Of a stretch of 64,000 bases of DNA, positions 21,887-36,420 are shown piece by piece. The stretch's first letter is position 1. Each line of letters opens with the position of its first letter. The notes under the pieces were generated by a model that was given only the letters and a program-made list of their open reading frames with translations, was not told the origin of the DNA and ran no database searches. The translations under genes were made by a program, and so were the position numbers. Source of the DNA: Cryptomeria japonica (lineage: Eukaryota > Streptophyta > Pinopsida > Cupressales > Cupressaceae); assembly GCF_030272615.1 (NCBI RefSeq), contig NC_081413.1:554429136-554493135 (forward strand). The letters run 5' to 3'.

Positions 21887-24233
21887 TTTAGAGGATATTT
21901 TCTATGTACATGGGTACCTAACATAGCTTCAATTTCTCAAACTCATTATCTTTTCCCCACCTAATATGCACTTAAGAGGGTGTGATTGTAGGTTTTTAGT
22001 TTTCTTGTGGAATATTTATCTTCCACTCTTTATTAAGCTTTCTTAGGTTCGTAAAGTGATTTTAACTAGGATATGAAGTTGAGGTTTTCCCTTCTTTAAA
22101 AGGTAGAGAATTTTACATTTTTAGACTACTTGGTGGTCACACCCTATTGGTTGGATTTTCCACCTCCATCCTCTCTTTAGTTATATATAAACTCATTACC
22201 TAATTTGTATTTGAAATTATTTTATATACATTATGATCTCTTGCATAGGTTGACATTCTTGTACTTTGATTTAGGCACTCATTCTTCCAAAACATCTTTT
22301 TGAGCTTTTAATGCAATCTTATCATCTTGGCATTTGCACATCTCCTCGAATCATAGGTCTATAATTGCTTTGTTTCATTTATAGTTTTATAGCTTATTTC
22401 TCTCATTATATGGTTATGCTTTTGTTTAATATTTATAATAGTATTCAATTTTAATCTTGATATTCTAAATAAGATTAGCGTTTAGGGTAATGATGAAAAA
22501 ATAGATTATGAGACCTTCATTTTTCCTATTCACAAGGATAAATTTGTTAGCCTTATAATTATGAATCAAATTAAATGAGCATGAAGGATAGAAAGGTTCA
22601 TGCTAATGTTGACACTTGTGATTTATAATTGTAGTATGATGAATTATTTGGTTGAGAGGAAGGGTGTGAAGTTTATTTTTTCTTCGTTTCCTTCAATAAT
22701 AGTAAGCTTCTACATATGTTTGAAATTGTGTTTTTTCTCATTTTTTACCTTGGCACTCTCTACATCATAAAAATAAAATACAAGATCTTATTATGGACTA
22801 TACTATTTGATAACTTAGTGAAGAAATTCATTCATTTTTTCCAATGGACTTTGCCCATGAGATATTTTGTAGAGGTTAATTTATAGCTTGATTTTTTTAT
22901 GCCACATTAACCTCATATGTATACTAGGTTCCTTTAAATGTGGCTTCATGTCTTGGTTTACATAAAAAAATTCTAGTCTCATGTGTTCTTATTTTAGCAT
23001 TTAATTCTTAGTTTTTCCTTGTCCTTGTATATGTTTTGAGAGTACATATTTGTGTGTTCTTTTTTGTCCTTTTTTTCTCTCTCGCATTTTCTCTTTGTTA
23101 GGTTTTCTCTCTTAGAGAAAAATTCAGATTCTCAATACACTTGCAAGATGCATGTCTCAACAAAGTATAATTATTGTTACTCAAATTGAGAAATTATTTT
23201 CATAACTTTGTATGACATGATTTGACCCTTTATTCTTATAGTCGATCTAAGGAAGATTGGTTAGGGTTTTATTTTTTTTCTACAAGTTTGTGCTTTGAGA
23301 GGTTCATTCTAAGTTTTGTTCTATGGCCTTACATGTACTTCTTGAGTTAATATGATCATCTTATTTTTTACAAGAATGACTCAAGCAATCCTCTTTGTAG
23401 ATCCCCTAGCCTCTATGTGAGTCCCCCATCTTTGTGTCCTTGTCAAGCTTCATATTTTGTAGTCATCACAATCTAGTTCTAAGAAGTTGTATTTATCCTT
23501 TATCCCATTCACTTTATTTTTAATCAACCAATGACTTGTAGTAGGTGGTTGCATGTAACTTAAGTGAAAATTTCATGATTGTATGATGACTAGGCATAAT
23601 TTTTGGGATGTCAATGATGGGTTTGATCAATGGAATTGATGAGAAATGGGAACAAGAAAGAACAATGTTTATTTCTTATTGGAAATAAAAAATGAATATA
23701 GGAATGGATTTGATGTCATAACCCTCTTACTTGGAATATTCAAAAAAAGTTATTTGATTAATTTTGTATAAGGTTGGAATTGATCGATTATTTATTTATA
23801 ATAAATTAAAAATTAACCAATAAATGAAGCAAAAACTCAAAAATTTATAAATGCATTAATTTAAATAATAAACTTGATCAAATATAATAGTAGACTAATT
23901 TATATAAAACTAATTTTACTAAGAAACCAAATACACACATACACATATATCCTTTACATTATAATATTAACTAGATGCAAGTAATTAATTTTAAAATTTA
24001 AAACAATAGATAAATACTTATACTTATTTTAATGCATATATTTTTATTTAAGAACATGGTGTAGGAGAAAAGAGGAAGGCCAAGACACATGGCATGCTAG
24101 AAGAGGAAATTTATTATTAGCATATTCTATGAAAAATGGAGAATATAATATTTATTTATTTTGAAAGAAGAACACCTCCTAATAGGATAACATATGTAAA
24201 CGAAAAAAAATAACTGATAAAGGTATTTAGTGA
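21887..24233 (+). other. AT-rich intergenic DNA
   Basis: No coding sequence, RNA gene or clear repeat recognised. Thymidine-rich on the plus strand, with only short accidental open frames. Confidence 0.6.
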
Positions 24234-24366
24234 GTTTTATTTTGGGTAGATGCCTATCCCGAATTGGATGGATGAAACTCCCTGTTCCGTATGGACAGAT
24301 GCCTAACACGTATGGTTAGATGCCCATCTCGGTTGGATGGATGCCTATTCCATTTGGATAGATGCC
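24234..24366 (+). repeat. 21-bp degenerate minisatellite
   Basis: About six units of 21 bp ending in GATGCC: for example TAACACGTATGGTTAGATGCC minus its last base pattern, CATCTCGGTTGGATGGATGC, and TATTCCATTTGGATAGATGC, at 24304, 24325 and 24346. An 8-bp interruption separates the second and third units. Purine-rich GGATGGATG core. No coding role is apparent. Confidence 0.8.
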
Positions 24367-25141
24367 CAGAGTATGTGATTGAATCAAACACAAATAAGAA
24401 TAAGTGGGGATAAGTATTTCAAAAAAAAATATTAGTTGAAATTTTGGGGTTAAGTTAAGTGGGTTATTACATTTTATATTTGGTCATGGTGTTTGTTTGC
24501 AAGATATAAGATTGTGAGGCACCATGGATGTCATTTTGGTCATTCCTAAACATATATATCACTTAAATAGCCTTAGAAAATCTTGTATGCCTAAAAAAGT
24601 TATAGAAGAGTAAAACATTATATAATAAAAGGCAAATTCATGGGAATAAGATAATTAAGAGTTATTATGAGATGATATGATGGAAAGACATTATGAAAAG
24701 GCATAAAGAGGCTATAGAGGGAAAAGTGGGAGATGAAAGTGTGGAATGGTGTGGAGTAATATGAACTAAATATGTGTTAGAATAAGGAAGTGTGATGGAT
24801 GAAGAATAATGTATGAATTATAAGACATGTAAGACATTAAAGTATATTAATATATGATGTTATGGATTCAGATATATGAATGAATGTAATTTAGTACAAT
24901 TTGGTTCATACTTATTGCATATATAAGTTCTCCTTTTTTATTACACCACACCAAGGGTTACTGCATATAACAGAATATTTTAAACCTTAGAATCTAGTTA
25001 AGATTTTGTTATCAACATTGATTCCATTGTAGACACCTTGGTTGTTGTTGCGTGAAGAGGGAGATAATAGCAAAGAAGAAATTAGCATTAAAATTTTGAG
25101 AAGTAAAAGTTTTGGTTTATTTTTTTCAAGTAAATATGTAT

Positions 25142-25994
25142 CAATGAGAAAGATTGAAGACAAAAAATGAGTTTTTAAGGTGTGCAAGAGATATTTTTGA
25201 AGAAGAATTCATGAAATTTAAAAGGCGTAATTCAAAAGCGTTAACAAGGCTAAATGAGTTAGGAAATGAGAAAAGCAAATTATTATGTGAAAATAATAAT
25301 CTTGAACAAGAAGTGAAGGAAGTTAAAATACACAATGAAGAACTACAATAAAAGTGGAATTCTATTATTGAGTTGACTAAAACGACAATATAAGATGTGA
25401 AAAAGAAAAAAAGTTTAGAGAAGGATGTTGTATTAAAATTGAAAGAAGAAAATAATTGGTTAGATCAATTGCTTACAACATGTCAAAAGAAAAATTAGTG
25501 CCTAAGGTCTAAGCCTACACTATGTAATGCCTCGTGATACAAATGATTTGTGTTATTCATTTAATGAATCATTTCTTAATTGTGATATATCTAAAAAATT
25601 CTTTTGATAAAAAGTGTAATGTTGAAGATAATGATGATTTTAAATCTACAAGTCTTGATAGTTATGATGATAATGACAAAGGATGTTTTGCAAAAAATGT
25701 TAGTCTTAAGAAAATTGGACGAACGAGATATGTAAGAAAAAATTTCGAGCCCATTAGACCAAGTGCTAGGTTAAATAATGAAGGTACTAGAAATGACAAA
25801 TAAGATTGTGTTACAATTACAAAAAGTTTAAACAAATCTATTCAAGAAATGCAATGTTATCATTGTCATGTAGGAAAGGACTTAGTAAAGAGAGGTGTTG
25901 GAATCTTCATCCTTGTAATATTTGTGGATCAAAGAATCATTCTAAAAAAATGTGTTGGAATAAAAAGTGGAAGAAGGAATCTAAGTTATAATGT
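25142..25994 (+). pseudogene. Retroelement gag relic with coiled coil and zinc knuckle
   Basis: Broken plus-strand frames. The first (25154-25351) is a charged helical segment likely to form a coiled coil (NELGNEKSKLLCENNNLEQE). After several stops, 25534-25803 is acidic then basic. The last frame (25806-25991) holds a CCHC zinc knuckle, CNICGSKNHSKKMC, at 25914-25955 (C-X2-C-X4-H-X4-C), with remains of another Cys/His cluster (CYHCHVGKD) just upstream in a shifted frame. This arrangement fits the C-terminal half of an LTR-retrotransposon gag, probably Copia-type (inference). No pol domain follows. Confidence 0.6.
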
Positions 25995-26605
25995 TTGCCA
26001 ATAAATTATGGATGTAATTGGAAGAATATTAAAAATATGTTAAAAATATTGTTGAAGTTCATATGTCACAAATGATGGTATTCAATATAAGCTTAAATGT
26101 TTGAGTAAAGCCTATCAAGGTGGTTGCTACTTTAATAAATGGTATTAAACAACATATAATAGAATATTAAACCTTAGACTATAGTTAAGGTTTATTTATC
26201 AACAATGTTTAACTTTGTGTAATTGGTCTTTAATGATGAACCCAAAACATCTAATCCATAGTTATTTAACAAGCCTAGTGGAAAATTAATTTTAGATAAA
26301 GTTGTTATTTTCAAAAAAAATTCATCGATGTGTTGTGATCCCATTTATTGGTAGGTAAGTAAATGGATGATTTTTATGAAATTTTATTATGTATACATTG
26401 AAAAAATACTACATGGTCTTAAATGGAAGGTGTGTTAGGATCTCTTAGGGGCTTGTTTTAGTATACGAGTGTTCAAAAAAATTATTTAAAGATATGAAGC
26501 TTAAATGAACTATATAGATAATATTATGGGTCATTATGTCAAGAAATGGATTGGGTGGCTAATTTAGAATTAAATAGGATTTGATCATATGTAATCTAAT
26601 GTAAG

Positions 26606-26923
26606 GTGGTGAGTCCCATTTATCTACATAGAGAGGCCCTAAAATATTTCATGTCTCATAGTGATGTTGAAAAATGGTGGCACACTCATTTCTTGATAGA
26701 AAGAAAACATGGAAAAAGGGTAGGGGCCCTCATAACTTTCCCCATTTTGCCACTAATAGTAAAAAAAGTGATTCAAAAGGATTGTGATGGACATTTTGTA
26801 GAGCATAAACATTTATTGTTGATTAGAATATTAATGCATATAAATTTTAAAGGGTCCACCGTTATAACAACAAATGGAGGAATGTCACATGACCTTAGCT
26901 ACCATATTTTGTGGCATGCTTAG
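26606..26923 (+). other. Unassigned 105-codon open frame
   Basis: Uninterrupted but short, in AT-rich DNA. Includes DVEKWWHTHFLIERKHGKRV and TVITTNGGMSHDLSYHILWH. I recognise no family. It could be transposon debris or chance. No promoter or splice context supports a gene. The rest of 25995-27800 shows nothing recognisable. Confidence 0.2.
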
Positions 26924-27807
26924 AGGGTACACTCAATTAATTTGGAAAATCTCGAAAACATATAATTTTATAATAATGTTTTATATGAATATTATGTGTG
27001 TTTCTTATTGGTGAAAATCACAAAATGAAATTGCTATCAACTTTGCTCTCAACATTGAACATTGATTTTGTATCAATGTAAGTCATTGATCTAGGGCTTT
27101 CTTGCAAAGGAATTAATTTAATTTATGCATCTATGATATTTTCAAATAGAAAGTAATAGAAACAAAAAAAACCAAGGTGAAGGCACTGAAAAAAATAAAA
27201 TAAATAAATAAAGGAAGGCATTGAATGCCATGATGACAAATGGCTCACTGAGATTGGTTGTAACATGATCACAACATGATAGAGATTTACAAAGGCTACT
27301 AATAGTGACATACTAGGTCCTTTAGTCTAGAACATTATAGAGTGATAATTTTTAATATTGGCTTAATTTCTTATGGTTTTTTTATGTATAATAAATCCAA
27401 ATAAGGAACTTGCATATCAAATTATTCTTTATGATCTAAGTGTATTGATGGTTGAGTATTTTAGAATATATGGATATGTCTTTGAGGATACATTTTAATT
27501 AACTAATTAATTATTATAATAATTATAAAAAAATAAAAGTATTTGAGAAATATTTTTATAATAATGTATAGAATATCTTTAATCATCTATGGATTGTGAA
27601 GTATGTTTGTTCATTCAATTTTTTTTTTTAATTTATTAATGTATTTGAATACAAATGCAATTAGACATTTGAAAATGCATATTTGATTCTTTATTTGATA
27701 TTGATTCATATAATTCTACTAGGCTCCAACTTGCATATATGTTTATGTTAGGCTTCAAAGTTTGATTATGTCACCAATAAATTAAGGCACTAGTCCTTTC
27801 TAGTTGA

Positions 27808-28616
27808 TGTTGGGATAAGGTTTTGCACAGCTTACATAAAATGAATTATTATTAATTATAGTTAAATAACTATTTAATTGTGGTGCATCTAGGAGATGTG
27901 TTAGTCACACTAGGTTATTATTTGGGGGTCATTTGTAAATTTATATTGTAACATTGGGTTAGTTATTTTATGTGTGGAAGAAATGGGATAATTAATTGGG
28001 AAAATTATTTAATACTCGTATCAAATTAAAATGTGGTTCAATGGTTTTGTTTTCTCATGGTTTTGAGGCATATGGTTCTATCTAAGCCCTTGGTTTTATT
28101 TGTGAGTTTAAGTCTATATAAGCAAGCACATGTTTAGTGGTTCAAGTTTGGCTAGGTGAGTGGGTTGTCATATTATTGAGTATTTATAAGGAGTGCATAT
28201 GTGAAGCATAAAATGGGATGTGTGGATTCATGCTCAAACACATGAAGAATGTATTAGAGAGACTTGATGTTTTAGAAGTATTTATTGTAACTCGGTAAGT
28301 TCATATATTGTTTATTTGTTGAATAATACATGGATCATGGATGCTTTTGGAGGATGGATTTCCCCCCTTGAGGGTTTACCTAGGGTATATATTGTGTTAT
28401 CTTGTGACTTGTCTATTCAATCTATGTATTGTGTTTATTCTATAAGCTTGTATGAATATATATTTTTCTCATTAAGTTATGTAGGAAATGGATTAAATGC
28501 ACTAGGTATTAATGCATTATTTCCTAAAAAGGTGGTATTAAAGCCTTATTCATGGCTATGAGAGGTGTGAGCTCCTAGCGTTTGTATAATCCTTCCTTGA
28601 TTAGATTGCGTGCAAA
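27808..28616 (+). mobile_element. Solo Copia-type LTR
   Basis: About 809 bp starting TGTTGGGATAAGG, preceded by GTTGA (27803-27807) and followed by GTTGA (28617-28621). A TATA box (CTATATAAGC) is at 28114. Downstream come the features usual for Copia LTR U5: GGATTTCCCCCCTTGAGGG and GGGTTTACCTAGGGT. The expected CA end reads CAAA, so the last bases may be mutated. No internal domain adjoins it. Confidence 0.65.
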
Positions 28617-28621
28617 GTTGA

Positions 28622-31600
28622 ATCCATGGACATGCAAGAAATATTTGAGACATTATAAGGCATGAAACACATTTTTAGGTTATTGTTTTGTAGATATGGA
28701 GTTTTGGGTTTTCCATTTTATTGGGTTTGTTGTGGATTTGGGGTTTGAGCATTTTTGGGTCAAAAGGTTTTCTTAGATGTGCTTTCATATGAGGGTTTTG
28801 TAGGAAAAGTTTCAAATGACCTTTGGGACAAAATAGCTCTCACCATTGGATCCAATTTTTCCAAGAAACAAAGGTTGACATAAATTTTGCCCTATTTTGG
28901 CCACTTGAAAAAAAAAAATAGCCCTTGATCCTAGCCATGCATTCGTACGGAGAAGAGAGTCTATAAGTTGTTAAAAAATTGGTAGCTCATCCAAATTATT
29001 GTCTTGAAGAGGCATACTAAATATGCCTGGGATAAAGGATTCTTTTTCATGGCATTTTATTGAGAACAATCAAATGAAGTGTTAGAGGCTCGGTACTATT
29101 CTAACATTCCTTTGAGGGGCAAAATTTCTTAAATATAAGACTACATAGAAACCATTCTTACATGTATGATCTTGCATAAGGATTTTTCTTATACATTGAA
29201 TAAGGTCAATAATTTAAGAATAGATAAAATTTTCAACATGAAAGTGAATTATTTCAATAATTATAGTCTCTTTTAATCTTTACTAGAACTAAGAAAACTA
29301 GTCAAGTCAACATAGAAATATGCTTATAAGTGAGTGAATAAAATACTAATGATAAGACCAAATTGAATATTGTCAACCATGAAATAAAATTATTATTGAT
29401 TTAGATTGATGAAACTTTTTAGATGGAATAATTTTGTAGAGACTAGGTATGTGAGGGGTGAAATTATCACAATAAAATAGACTAAAGTCCCTATTAATTG
29501 GCAAGGAGATACCAATGATTTCTCTAAGCACACGAATAACATCTATAACACCACTACTACTAGACACCATAGAAATATTGTAATAGTAAAATACCGAGTA
29601 AAACTAGTTTAATGAATCCTTAAGAATTGAGAAGTAGTTATAGGTGTAGACAACATTTTAGCTCCTAAAAACATTTGCAAATCTGCATATCAACCTAGTA
29701 TGTTCTAGAAAACTTGAGTTTAATGTTTTGTTTGATACTTTTAAGATTTTAAAAAGAATAATTAGAAAAGGAAGAATCCCTTTAAGAAATAATTGAATCA
29801 TACAAATGTTACAATGATTTAAATGATGAGAGAAGTATTAATGCAATGAATTTTCTCATCAATCAAAGATAAAGCTTAAAATAACTAAATTATTTAATAG
29901 TTAGATAGTGGGTCAAAAATCAAGAAGCACACATAACATAGTGAAATAAAAGTCATGTATTAAGAAGGGCACATCATACTTAAATCAAATAAATTAATTT
30001 GTCTAGTACAAACATACATACTTACAAACTATAGAACCTTTGTGTTATTCCATCTATTCAATCCAATCAACCTTGTAAATCCACTCTACTCTTTATAGTG
30101 TTAACTATTACTTTATGGTTAGACTTCTGAACCTTCCATAAGTTATTATTCAACAATCTACCCCATACTTGATGAGTTGAACATTTGATGCCCTAAGAAG
30201 GATAGAAAAATGAGTAATTTTCTTATGTGTGTTGAATTATTTAAACAACCACACTTCAAACTTATTCATTAGGGACCTTTTAATCCATATTCCAATAATA
30301 ACCATCAATCATATAGGATACTGCATGCCTTATCCATCTATGATAGGGGATCCCAATTTCTTCTCAACACAATGGCACAAATAATATATTCTTTTTTTTT
30401 TCTTTATATATAGTAATTGTATAAGCATACCCTATATTAAAATATATATTTAATAAAAAGAATTTAATAAATAATAAAATACTACATAATAAAAATTGTG
30501 TGAATTTGTAATACTTAGTTGAAGTAGATCAAGGATATGTTCAAATTTAATTAATGATTTCATCTTCATGAGTTAAAGTTCTTCTAAAATTTGATACATC
30601 GCATGTCAGTTTAAACTTATAATGCACCATTCATCAAACCACTCTTTGAATCATACTCATTTGAAATAAAATCTATACATGAAGAATGAAAGCACGCCTT
30701 CATTACTTGGATCTATTATAGAGAACTACACCATTTGACAATGGATGTTGCATCTATCATCTCTATACTATCTTTTTACTTCAATTTTGCTCATGCTAAG
30801 ACTCATTTAACACTTGTCCCCTTTTTCAATGTTTTAGCTCAAAGAAATTCTATATATGTTCAACACCACTCGTCAAGTATATATCCCACTCAACCAATAG
30901 AGTATCTATGAATTCTTAAATTATGATTAGCATTCATTCGACCACATCATATTTTGACCAAATGTGATGTTTGCTACTCAAATTATCATAGAAATTTTAA
31001 AAGAAAATTGACACAAATTTTATAGAATGTGTTTGATCATCACTAATATAAAAATGATATTGGACCTCAAGATCTTTCCGTGTTGCTATCAAGTGCATGA
31101 ATGGATGTTATATACACAAATATAGAAACCTAAATGGAGTTGTATTGTAATCTAACTTCATTATATATTTGTAGCGTATAATTTTTTTCAAGGTATATAA
31201 TTGAAGTAATAGTGTGAAGAGGAATTTTTTCCTTGTATATTTTAATTGCAAGTCCAACCATTGAGCTCTATGTATATTTCTTGCATATTCATACACCATA
31301 TTCTATCAAAAAATACATATAAATTGATATACAAATATTTTTTCACTCACTAATTTACACATTTTTCCTCTTTACCATCTTTTATTGTGTATTTTACAAA
31401 CTCATATTTTTCTTAAATTTACTATTTCATTTTTAATGGCATGTGCATTATCCATGTGTACACAATTACTCAAACATTTTAAACCACAACAACTATCACA
31501 TGTTCCATCCAAACATGATTTTTTCTTAAATAATTGAATCTACTCTTTCATATATAAAATTATTGAAATAAAATTTATTGCTGATCTAAGCAGAACTCCC

Positions 31601-33075
31601 ATTAAACACTCTTGCAAAATCTCATTAGCGTGCAAATATATGCATTTACATTGAAAAACATTGTAGTTATTAGAAGCTTCAATATGAATTCTATAAAAAA
31701 AAGTTGTTTATGTGTACTTCATTTTCACATTTTTTTTCTCATTTCAAAATACCTTTAACTAATATTTATTTGAAGATGCATCTCTACAAAATTAGATTAA
31801 AAATGTGTTTGATTCATATCCAATTTCTTTTAGATGTGGCTCATAATTTTAACAACCAATTCTTCCTTTTACAACATCTTTTTTGTTATGTGATACTCTT
31901 ATGTTATTCTTTTGAATTATTTAGTTAGATGCTTTAAGGATTCAAAGATACAACTTTATCTTTCTAGAGATTCTAGCAGAGAGTGGTCATAGTTTGTTTT
32001 TACTTGGTTCATCAGGTCTTTAATCCCTCCCAATGTTTTTTATTAGTGTTTTTATACTTTTTTTTAGTGCTTGACTCATGTTTTTTATTACACAATATTT
32101 TCTTTTATTACTTACTATAGTTGATGTGATTGCATCTCATGTAACATTACAATCTTTGGCATACACGAGGTTGAACCCACTCTTTCATATGCATTAATTA
32201 GATTTTCTAATAATAGGTATAATTTTTTATGTTCTTAGGCCAAGAATCTTTATTATAGGTCTAAGACTAATATTTCTCATCATTTCAAAAAATAATTAGC
32301 ATCCTTACATTTCATTTAATTTTAAAAAATATTTTTGCACTTTCTACTAGCATTTCTTCTATGAGTATGTTAAAGGATCTTATCAAGCATTGATTTTAAA
32401 ATATGTTAAAGTCGTGTATTATTAGGATGATGAATAAGACATGAAGATTAGCTGATAAATATGGCATGGATATTAGTCTAATCATGTTGGATAAATCATG
32501 AAATAATAAGAAAATATAAATCCAATACATAATGAAAACCACTAACATGTCACCATAAAATCATATTAAACGACTATAAATATGTATATGAACATTAAAG
32601 CACCTACATTCATAACATGGGAACTGGGCAACATTATCAATAAATACACGCCCATAATGGCACCACTAAAATAAATATGACAACCAAAAATAGAAAATAC
32701 ATCACAAACACCAAAATAAAAATAAATTAGAACTTTAATATAAAAATGTATAATTAGATTCAATTGCCTCTCATCAAATAATTTTGCATTAATTTTAAAT
32801 AAACATTTTAATTATTTCTAATTGTCTCTCATCAAACAATCGTGGAGTACTTTTTAAACAAAATAAATTTCAAATCAATTCATATTTCATTAGATACAAA
32901 AAAAAACACCTTTTTTCATTGATCTTATATGTCTACAATGTTTTTACAAATATGATACATGGTAGAAGACAACCTATTCTCAAATGTTACAAATTAGAAG
33001 CGATATATTTAAATTGATAAAACTAGAATTATCAAAATGCAATAGGTGTCTGGAGAAGGAATAAATAAGTTTCTT
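28622..33075 (+). other. AT-rich intergenic DNA
   Basis: No gene, RNA or mobile element recognised over about 4.4 kb. A loose duplication of AATTG(C/T)CTCTCATCAAA occurs at about 32761 and 32820. Confidence 0.5.
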
Positions 33076-33160
33076 TTATAAACATTTTAAATGAAGTTGA
33101 CTACTATCATTAAATAGTAAGCATTTTAAATGAAATTGACCACTACCATTAAATAGTGAT
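33076..33160 (+). repeat. Short tandem duplication (about 40 bp x 2)
   Basis: CATTTTAAATGAAGTTGACT at about 33085 is repeated as CATTTTAAATGAAATTGACC at about 33122, with the following CATTAAATAGT also repeated. Confidence 0.7.
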
Positions 33161-34140
33161 TTTAGGTGTTAATTGTGAATTTCAGCAATTATGACTTATT
33201 AAGGCTATAATGAATGTCTGCATATAATGCTAAAAGGTGGCCAAAAAAAAGAAGCTATGACTGCCTTGATGAAGACTCCTTAATGCATGCATGTAGGGGA
33301 GAATGAACTGAATCTTGTGGAGGGTGTGGTCAAAGAAGGCCATTAAAAGTGTATGTAGACAAAAGTTCAGCAAGATCTTCATTTACTTCTGCGCAATGTT
33401 TGCCTCCAACCATGCTACTCATGTCCAAGCCCGAGACGTATATTGGGCATGTGTTATGTGTTGACGAAGTCTCATGGAATTGTTAGATAAACAAGAATTT
33501 GAATTGTCTTCCTCATAGAGAAAAAGACTCTTTGTGTTGAATTTTTCTACCAAAAGATATCCTTAGTTTTCCTTTTACTCACCACAAAAACTCTCAGAAA
33601 CTGAGTTGAGCCAATATGAGATCTCCTTCCCACGTATGAGTTTCATAAGTTTTATTCACAAGCATCGTTAAACACATATTGAAATGACCTCAGGTAGGCA
33701 ATCATGGAGAACAGAGGATAAGAGAGTGAGGAGTTGTTGAGGAATGCCAAGGTTATTGGCAATTATGTGATACAATTTTTCTCATGACTGCTTGCAAAAT
33801 GCAAGTATGGGACTGTTGAAATGGGTCGTGTGGCTATGTGAAGGCCATACAAATCAGAGCTGACATAGCTATCTAATTGTGAATGTTGGAAAGTTTTTGT
33901 ATTGTAGAGATGAGAAGGTGCAGAGATATGAGCAGGTGGCGTGAGAACTGTGGGATGCCTACACAATGGTTTCGTGTCTTCCACAAGTATTCACAAATCA
34001 AGATAATTAGTAATCGTATTTTGGTGTGTAATGGGTATGTCAAAGAGGGGTGAGAGGTCAATTAGGAAATTTTTTGGTATATATATATTTTTTTTGCATA
34101 CAGCGGATAAGGAAAAATTTTGATATATTTTTTGTATATG

Positions 34141-34379
34141 CTTGAGTTGTACATAAGGTCAATTGGTAGAGAAAGAGATATAGGGGTGTAAAAAGAGAGA
34201 GATATAGGATTAGAGAGATGGAGAGATAGATAGATGGAATAATAAATATGAAGATATAGAGATAGAGAGGTAAAGAGAGATAGATATAGAGGTCTACATA
34301 TGGATGGAGGGAGAGAGAGAGAGAGGGAGAGAGAGATGAGTTGTACACAAGGTCAACTGGTAGAGAAAGAGATATAGGA
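34141..34379 (+). repeat. GA-rich microsatellite bracketed by a 42-bp direct repeat
   Basis: A purine-rich stretch of GAGA and AGATAGAT motifs (about 34185-34335) is flanked by two copies of a 42-bp unit, GAGTTGTACATAAGGTCAAT at 34144 and GAGTTGTACACAAGGTCAAC at 34338, each continuing TGGTAGAGAAAGAGATATAG. The layout suggests array expansion between unequal copies. Confidence 0.75.
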
Positions 34380-34539
34380 ATCGTACTCTCAATTGAGGCA
34401 TTTTGCAAGAATGTATTTGTTGTTTACATAGTTAAATGATTTTTGGTATAATCTCAAAGTGAGTAACCTGGTATTAAAAGAAAATCAAAGGAATTAGTAA
34501 GCTCGAGTCAAGATCCGATCATATCACAATAACGCTTCA

Positions 34540-36420
34540 TCTATCTATCTTATTCCACCATTCCTCAATCCTGACTGGGGGCATCTCCTTGACCTAGTCA
34601 TGGGGTTGGACCTATGTTGTTATCTTGAGAAAAGAAGTATCACATACACTTGACACTCAAATAAAATCAAACTATGCTTGACATTGAGCTTCACAAAAAT
34701 CATGAGCAAGATACCGATGGTGAACCAAGTCAACTTCCTACATAGCTTATTTCCTAATCTATCTTATATCTATATTTATATATCTTTTCCTTCGCAAACA
34801 TCTATCTTTTCTATTTTGGGCACAATATTATCTTTTTGACAAGAGGTATGTTAGTTATTGACTTATTTTTCATTTGGTATTTTTCTTGTTGATTTATCTT
34901 TTGATTTGTTGGATTTATCATTCTATCTTTATCTTTGAACTTATTATATTTTGATCTTCTAAATCTATCATTTTATCTAATCTTTGATCTACTAATTTAT
35001 TTTATTTTATCTTAATCTTAATCTTTTATCTTTTAACCTTTTTATCTGTTGGATGTATCTTTCCATTTTTTATTTTGTCCCATTCTAATGAAACTTGAGA
35101 CCATCATGATCTTTGTCACTTGGTGTATTTAGAAGAGCAAGGAATGGGACATGGCTATTATTTTTTATATGATGTTTGTACAGTCAAAGTCCATGCAAAG
35201 GATACCAAAGTCACCCTAGTTCCCTATACCTTAGTGTACATATATCCATTATCTATGATAAAACACTCTATGATGATAAAAATCTTAACAAAGAAAAACC
35301 AATTCATTTCATATCCCTTTATTTCATTTCTTCACCTAGTATAAGTGAATAACCATTTTCGTCCTAAATTTCTTCTATCATACTAACTCACAATCACATA
35401 ACCTATCCTTTGACCTACCCTATCCTTCTTGTTGTGAGATTAAACCAAATTTTATTTTTTGTAGTCAATCTCTTGAGGGGGATCTATCCATCCTTCCATC
35501 CTATTTCTATCTTATCACTAGGGCATGTCACTGGTATAATTTTTCTTTGAAACAACGTCATAAAAAGCATTGTCTCAAAGAGAGGCAAAACATAGACATC
35601 TAAATGGCTAATACATTTTCATCTTTTCATTTCATTGTGATCTTACCAATTCTTCTATCCATAGTAATTAAATAATTTCTTATTATTTAATTAAGTTAAT
35701 ATTTCCTCTTTTCATCTATAATAATTACATAAGTTTTTATTATGTAATTAGCTAACACTTCTTCCAAAATTAAATAAATTTTAGATAATTAATTTAAGTT
35801 CCTAACACAAATAAATAAAACTAATATTTTATTTATTCCCTTATGCATTTGATCCCTCTTAATTCTTCCACCTCATCAATCCATGTGTTAATTTTTAAGT
35901 CCTACCCTCTCTCATATTTTCTCATCCATTGATATTTCTAATTAATCCCTACCATTGATCAAATGTTAAGTGAAGCATATAAATAAAACCCTGTGTTCAT
36001 AAATTTCTCCTAGAGCACAATTATTATCAAGTATCCTACCTTTTGCAAAGTATCAAACATCAATTATTAAGCATCAAGTATCATGTATCAAGCTATCATC
36101 CTATCATTGTGCTACCATGGTTATGCTAAAATTATGAGGAAAACCTACGTATCAAGCATTCAAGTAAATATCAAAGAATTAATGGAGCAATCTCATATAC
36201 TTACTATGGTATAATTGTTTATCATTCGATTTAATGCATAGATCTTAGGCATTATTGAGTGAGTGTGAGTGTGGATTTCAATCTTTGATTGCATTGCTCC
36301 ATTTTATTTAGATTCACATTTTCATCCTTCACAATCTCCTTGTGCTTATGGTTTTTGTTAGAAACGTGGTGTCTTAACCTTACAATTACAAAATATTACT
36401 ATTGATAGGTAAGCATGGAG
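34540..36420 (+). other. Possible 3' end and LTR of an old Ty3 element
   Basis: GACTGGGGGCATCTCC at about 34574 resembles the G-rich end of Ty3 internal regions, and CATATAAATAAAACCCTG at about 35975 resembles an LTR TATA region with a short leader. I could not find paired LTR ends or duplications, and no coding sequence remains, so this is only a suggestion. Confidence 0.25.
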
